The notes beneath the pieces were generated by a model, which saw only the letters and a list, made by a program, of their open reading frames with translations, made no database searches and was not told the origin of the DNA. The position numbers and the translations under genes were made by a program. This document shows positions 63,953 to 64,000 of a DNA stretch of 64,000 nt, one piece after another (the stretch's first letter is position 1; each line of letters begins with the position of its first letter). The stretch is from Pseudolactococcus chungangensis CAU 28 = DSM 22330 (GTDB lineage: Bacteria; Bacillota; Bacilli; Lactobacillales; Streptococcaceae): the NCBI RefSeq assembly GCF_002441885.1, contig NZ_JXJT01000008.1, forward strand, positions 33,584 to 97,583, read 5' to 3'.

Positions 63953-63981
63953 TTCAAATTTTAAAAAAGTGGCTCTATAAT
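63953..63981 (+). promoter_or_regulatory. Possible promoter at the right edge of the window
   Basis: TTCAAA (63953-63958), 17-bp spacer, TATAAT (63976-63981). The gene it would serve lies outside the window. Confidence 0.45.
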
Positions 63982-64000
63982 AAATCGTGTGGGAAATTCC

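Noticed and set aside
63971..64000. Left end of an ISL3-type insertion sequence at the window edge (GGCTCTATAATAAATCG...)
   Set aside because: Only about 30 bases are visible and the resemblance is from memory; no transposase is in the window.

Overview
The window looks like chromosome of a low-GC Gram-positive coccus of the Streptococcaceae, most likely the Lactococcus group and possibly the raffinolactis/piscium side. The reasons are lactococcal hallmarks: an N5-(carboxyethyl)ornithine synthase, the BusR-BusAA-BusAB glycine betaine system with a permease-receptor fusion, a copper-box controlled CinD-type nitroreductase, NoxE-type NADH oxidase, and the dinG - ypmB-like - aspC - asnS order. 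This is inferred from gene content alone; no database search was possible. There are 51 protein genes (one cut by the left edge, one interrupted by a stop codon), no rRNA or tRNA, no intact insertion sequence and no CRISPR array.

Layout. 1-0.9 kb: catabolic-type ornithine carbamoyltransferase (partial) with ARG boxes on its promoter. 0.9-4.8 kb: trehalose operon (PTS enzyme II treP, phosphotrehalase treC) with a perfect 24-bp TreR palindrome and a cre site; its regulator treR lies 10 kb away at 15.2 kb. Between them, 4.8-15 kb, is a sugar island: ABC receptor (broken by one in-frame TAA), two permeases, AraC regulator, two Gfo/Idh/MocA oxidoreductases, a TIM-barrel isomerase/epimerase, a LacI regulator and a HAD phosphatase. 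16-32 kb: NADH oxidase, the c-di-AMP module cdaA-cdaR-glmM, pyruvate:ferredoxin oxidoreductase, an unusual secreted VWA-lipase protein with a membrane-anchored partner, and uvrA. 32-36 kb: vitamin B6 salvage (PdxR-type regulator, pyridoxal kinase, two ECF S components). 36-44 kb: ridA, a polysaccharide deacetylase, asnS, a VOC protein, an aminotransferase, a TseB-like protein, DinG. 44-48 kb: a metallo-hydrolase, ceo, thrS with a T-box leader. 48-56 kb: manganese transport and regulator, glycine betaine uptake with BusR, copper-induced nitroreductase. 56-64 kb: DUF1033, mini-RNase III, cysS, cysE, SseB-like protein, a repeat lipoprotein, prs, cysteine desulfurase, DUF1831.

Connections. CdaA makes c-di-AMP, the ligand of BusR and of the CBS domains of lactococcal OpuA/BusA, so enzyme and target are both here. 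Catabolite control is visible as cre sites at treP, treR, the sugar ABC operon, lacI and nox. The same operator-like sequence overlaps the promoters of mntR and of a distant repeat lipoprotein, suggesting a shared metal regulon. Several minus-strand genes (thrS, cinD, asnS, the HAD gene, uvrA) carry related repeats or large inverted repeats in their leaders. Most striking is a 190-nt inverted-repeat hairpin lying inside the thrS T-box leader, whose core recurs in the cinD leader. These leader elements, the VWA-lipase pair, the putative metal-regulated lipoprotein and the keto-sugar-like island are the best candidates for undescribed biology.
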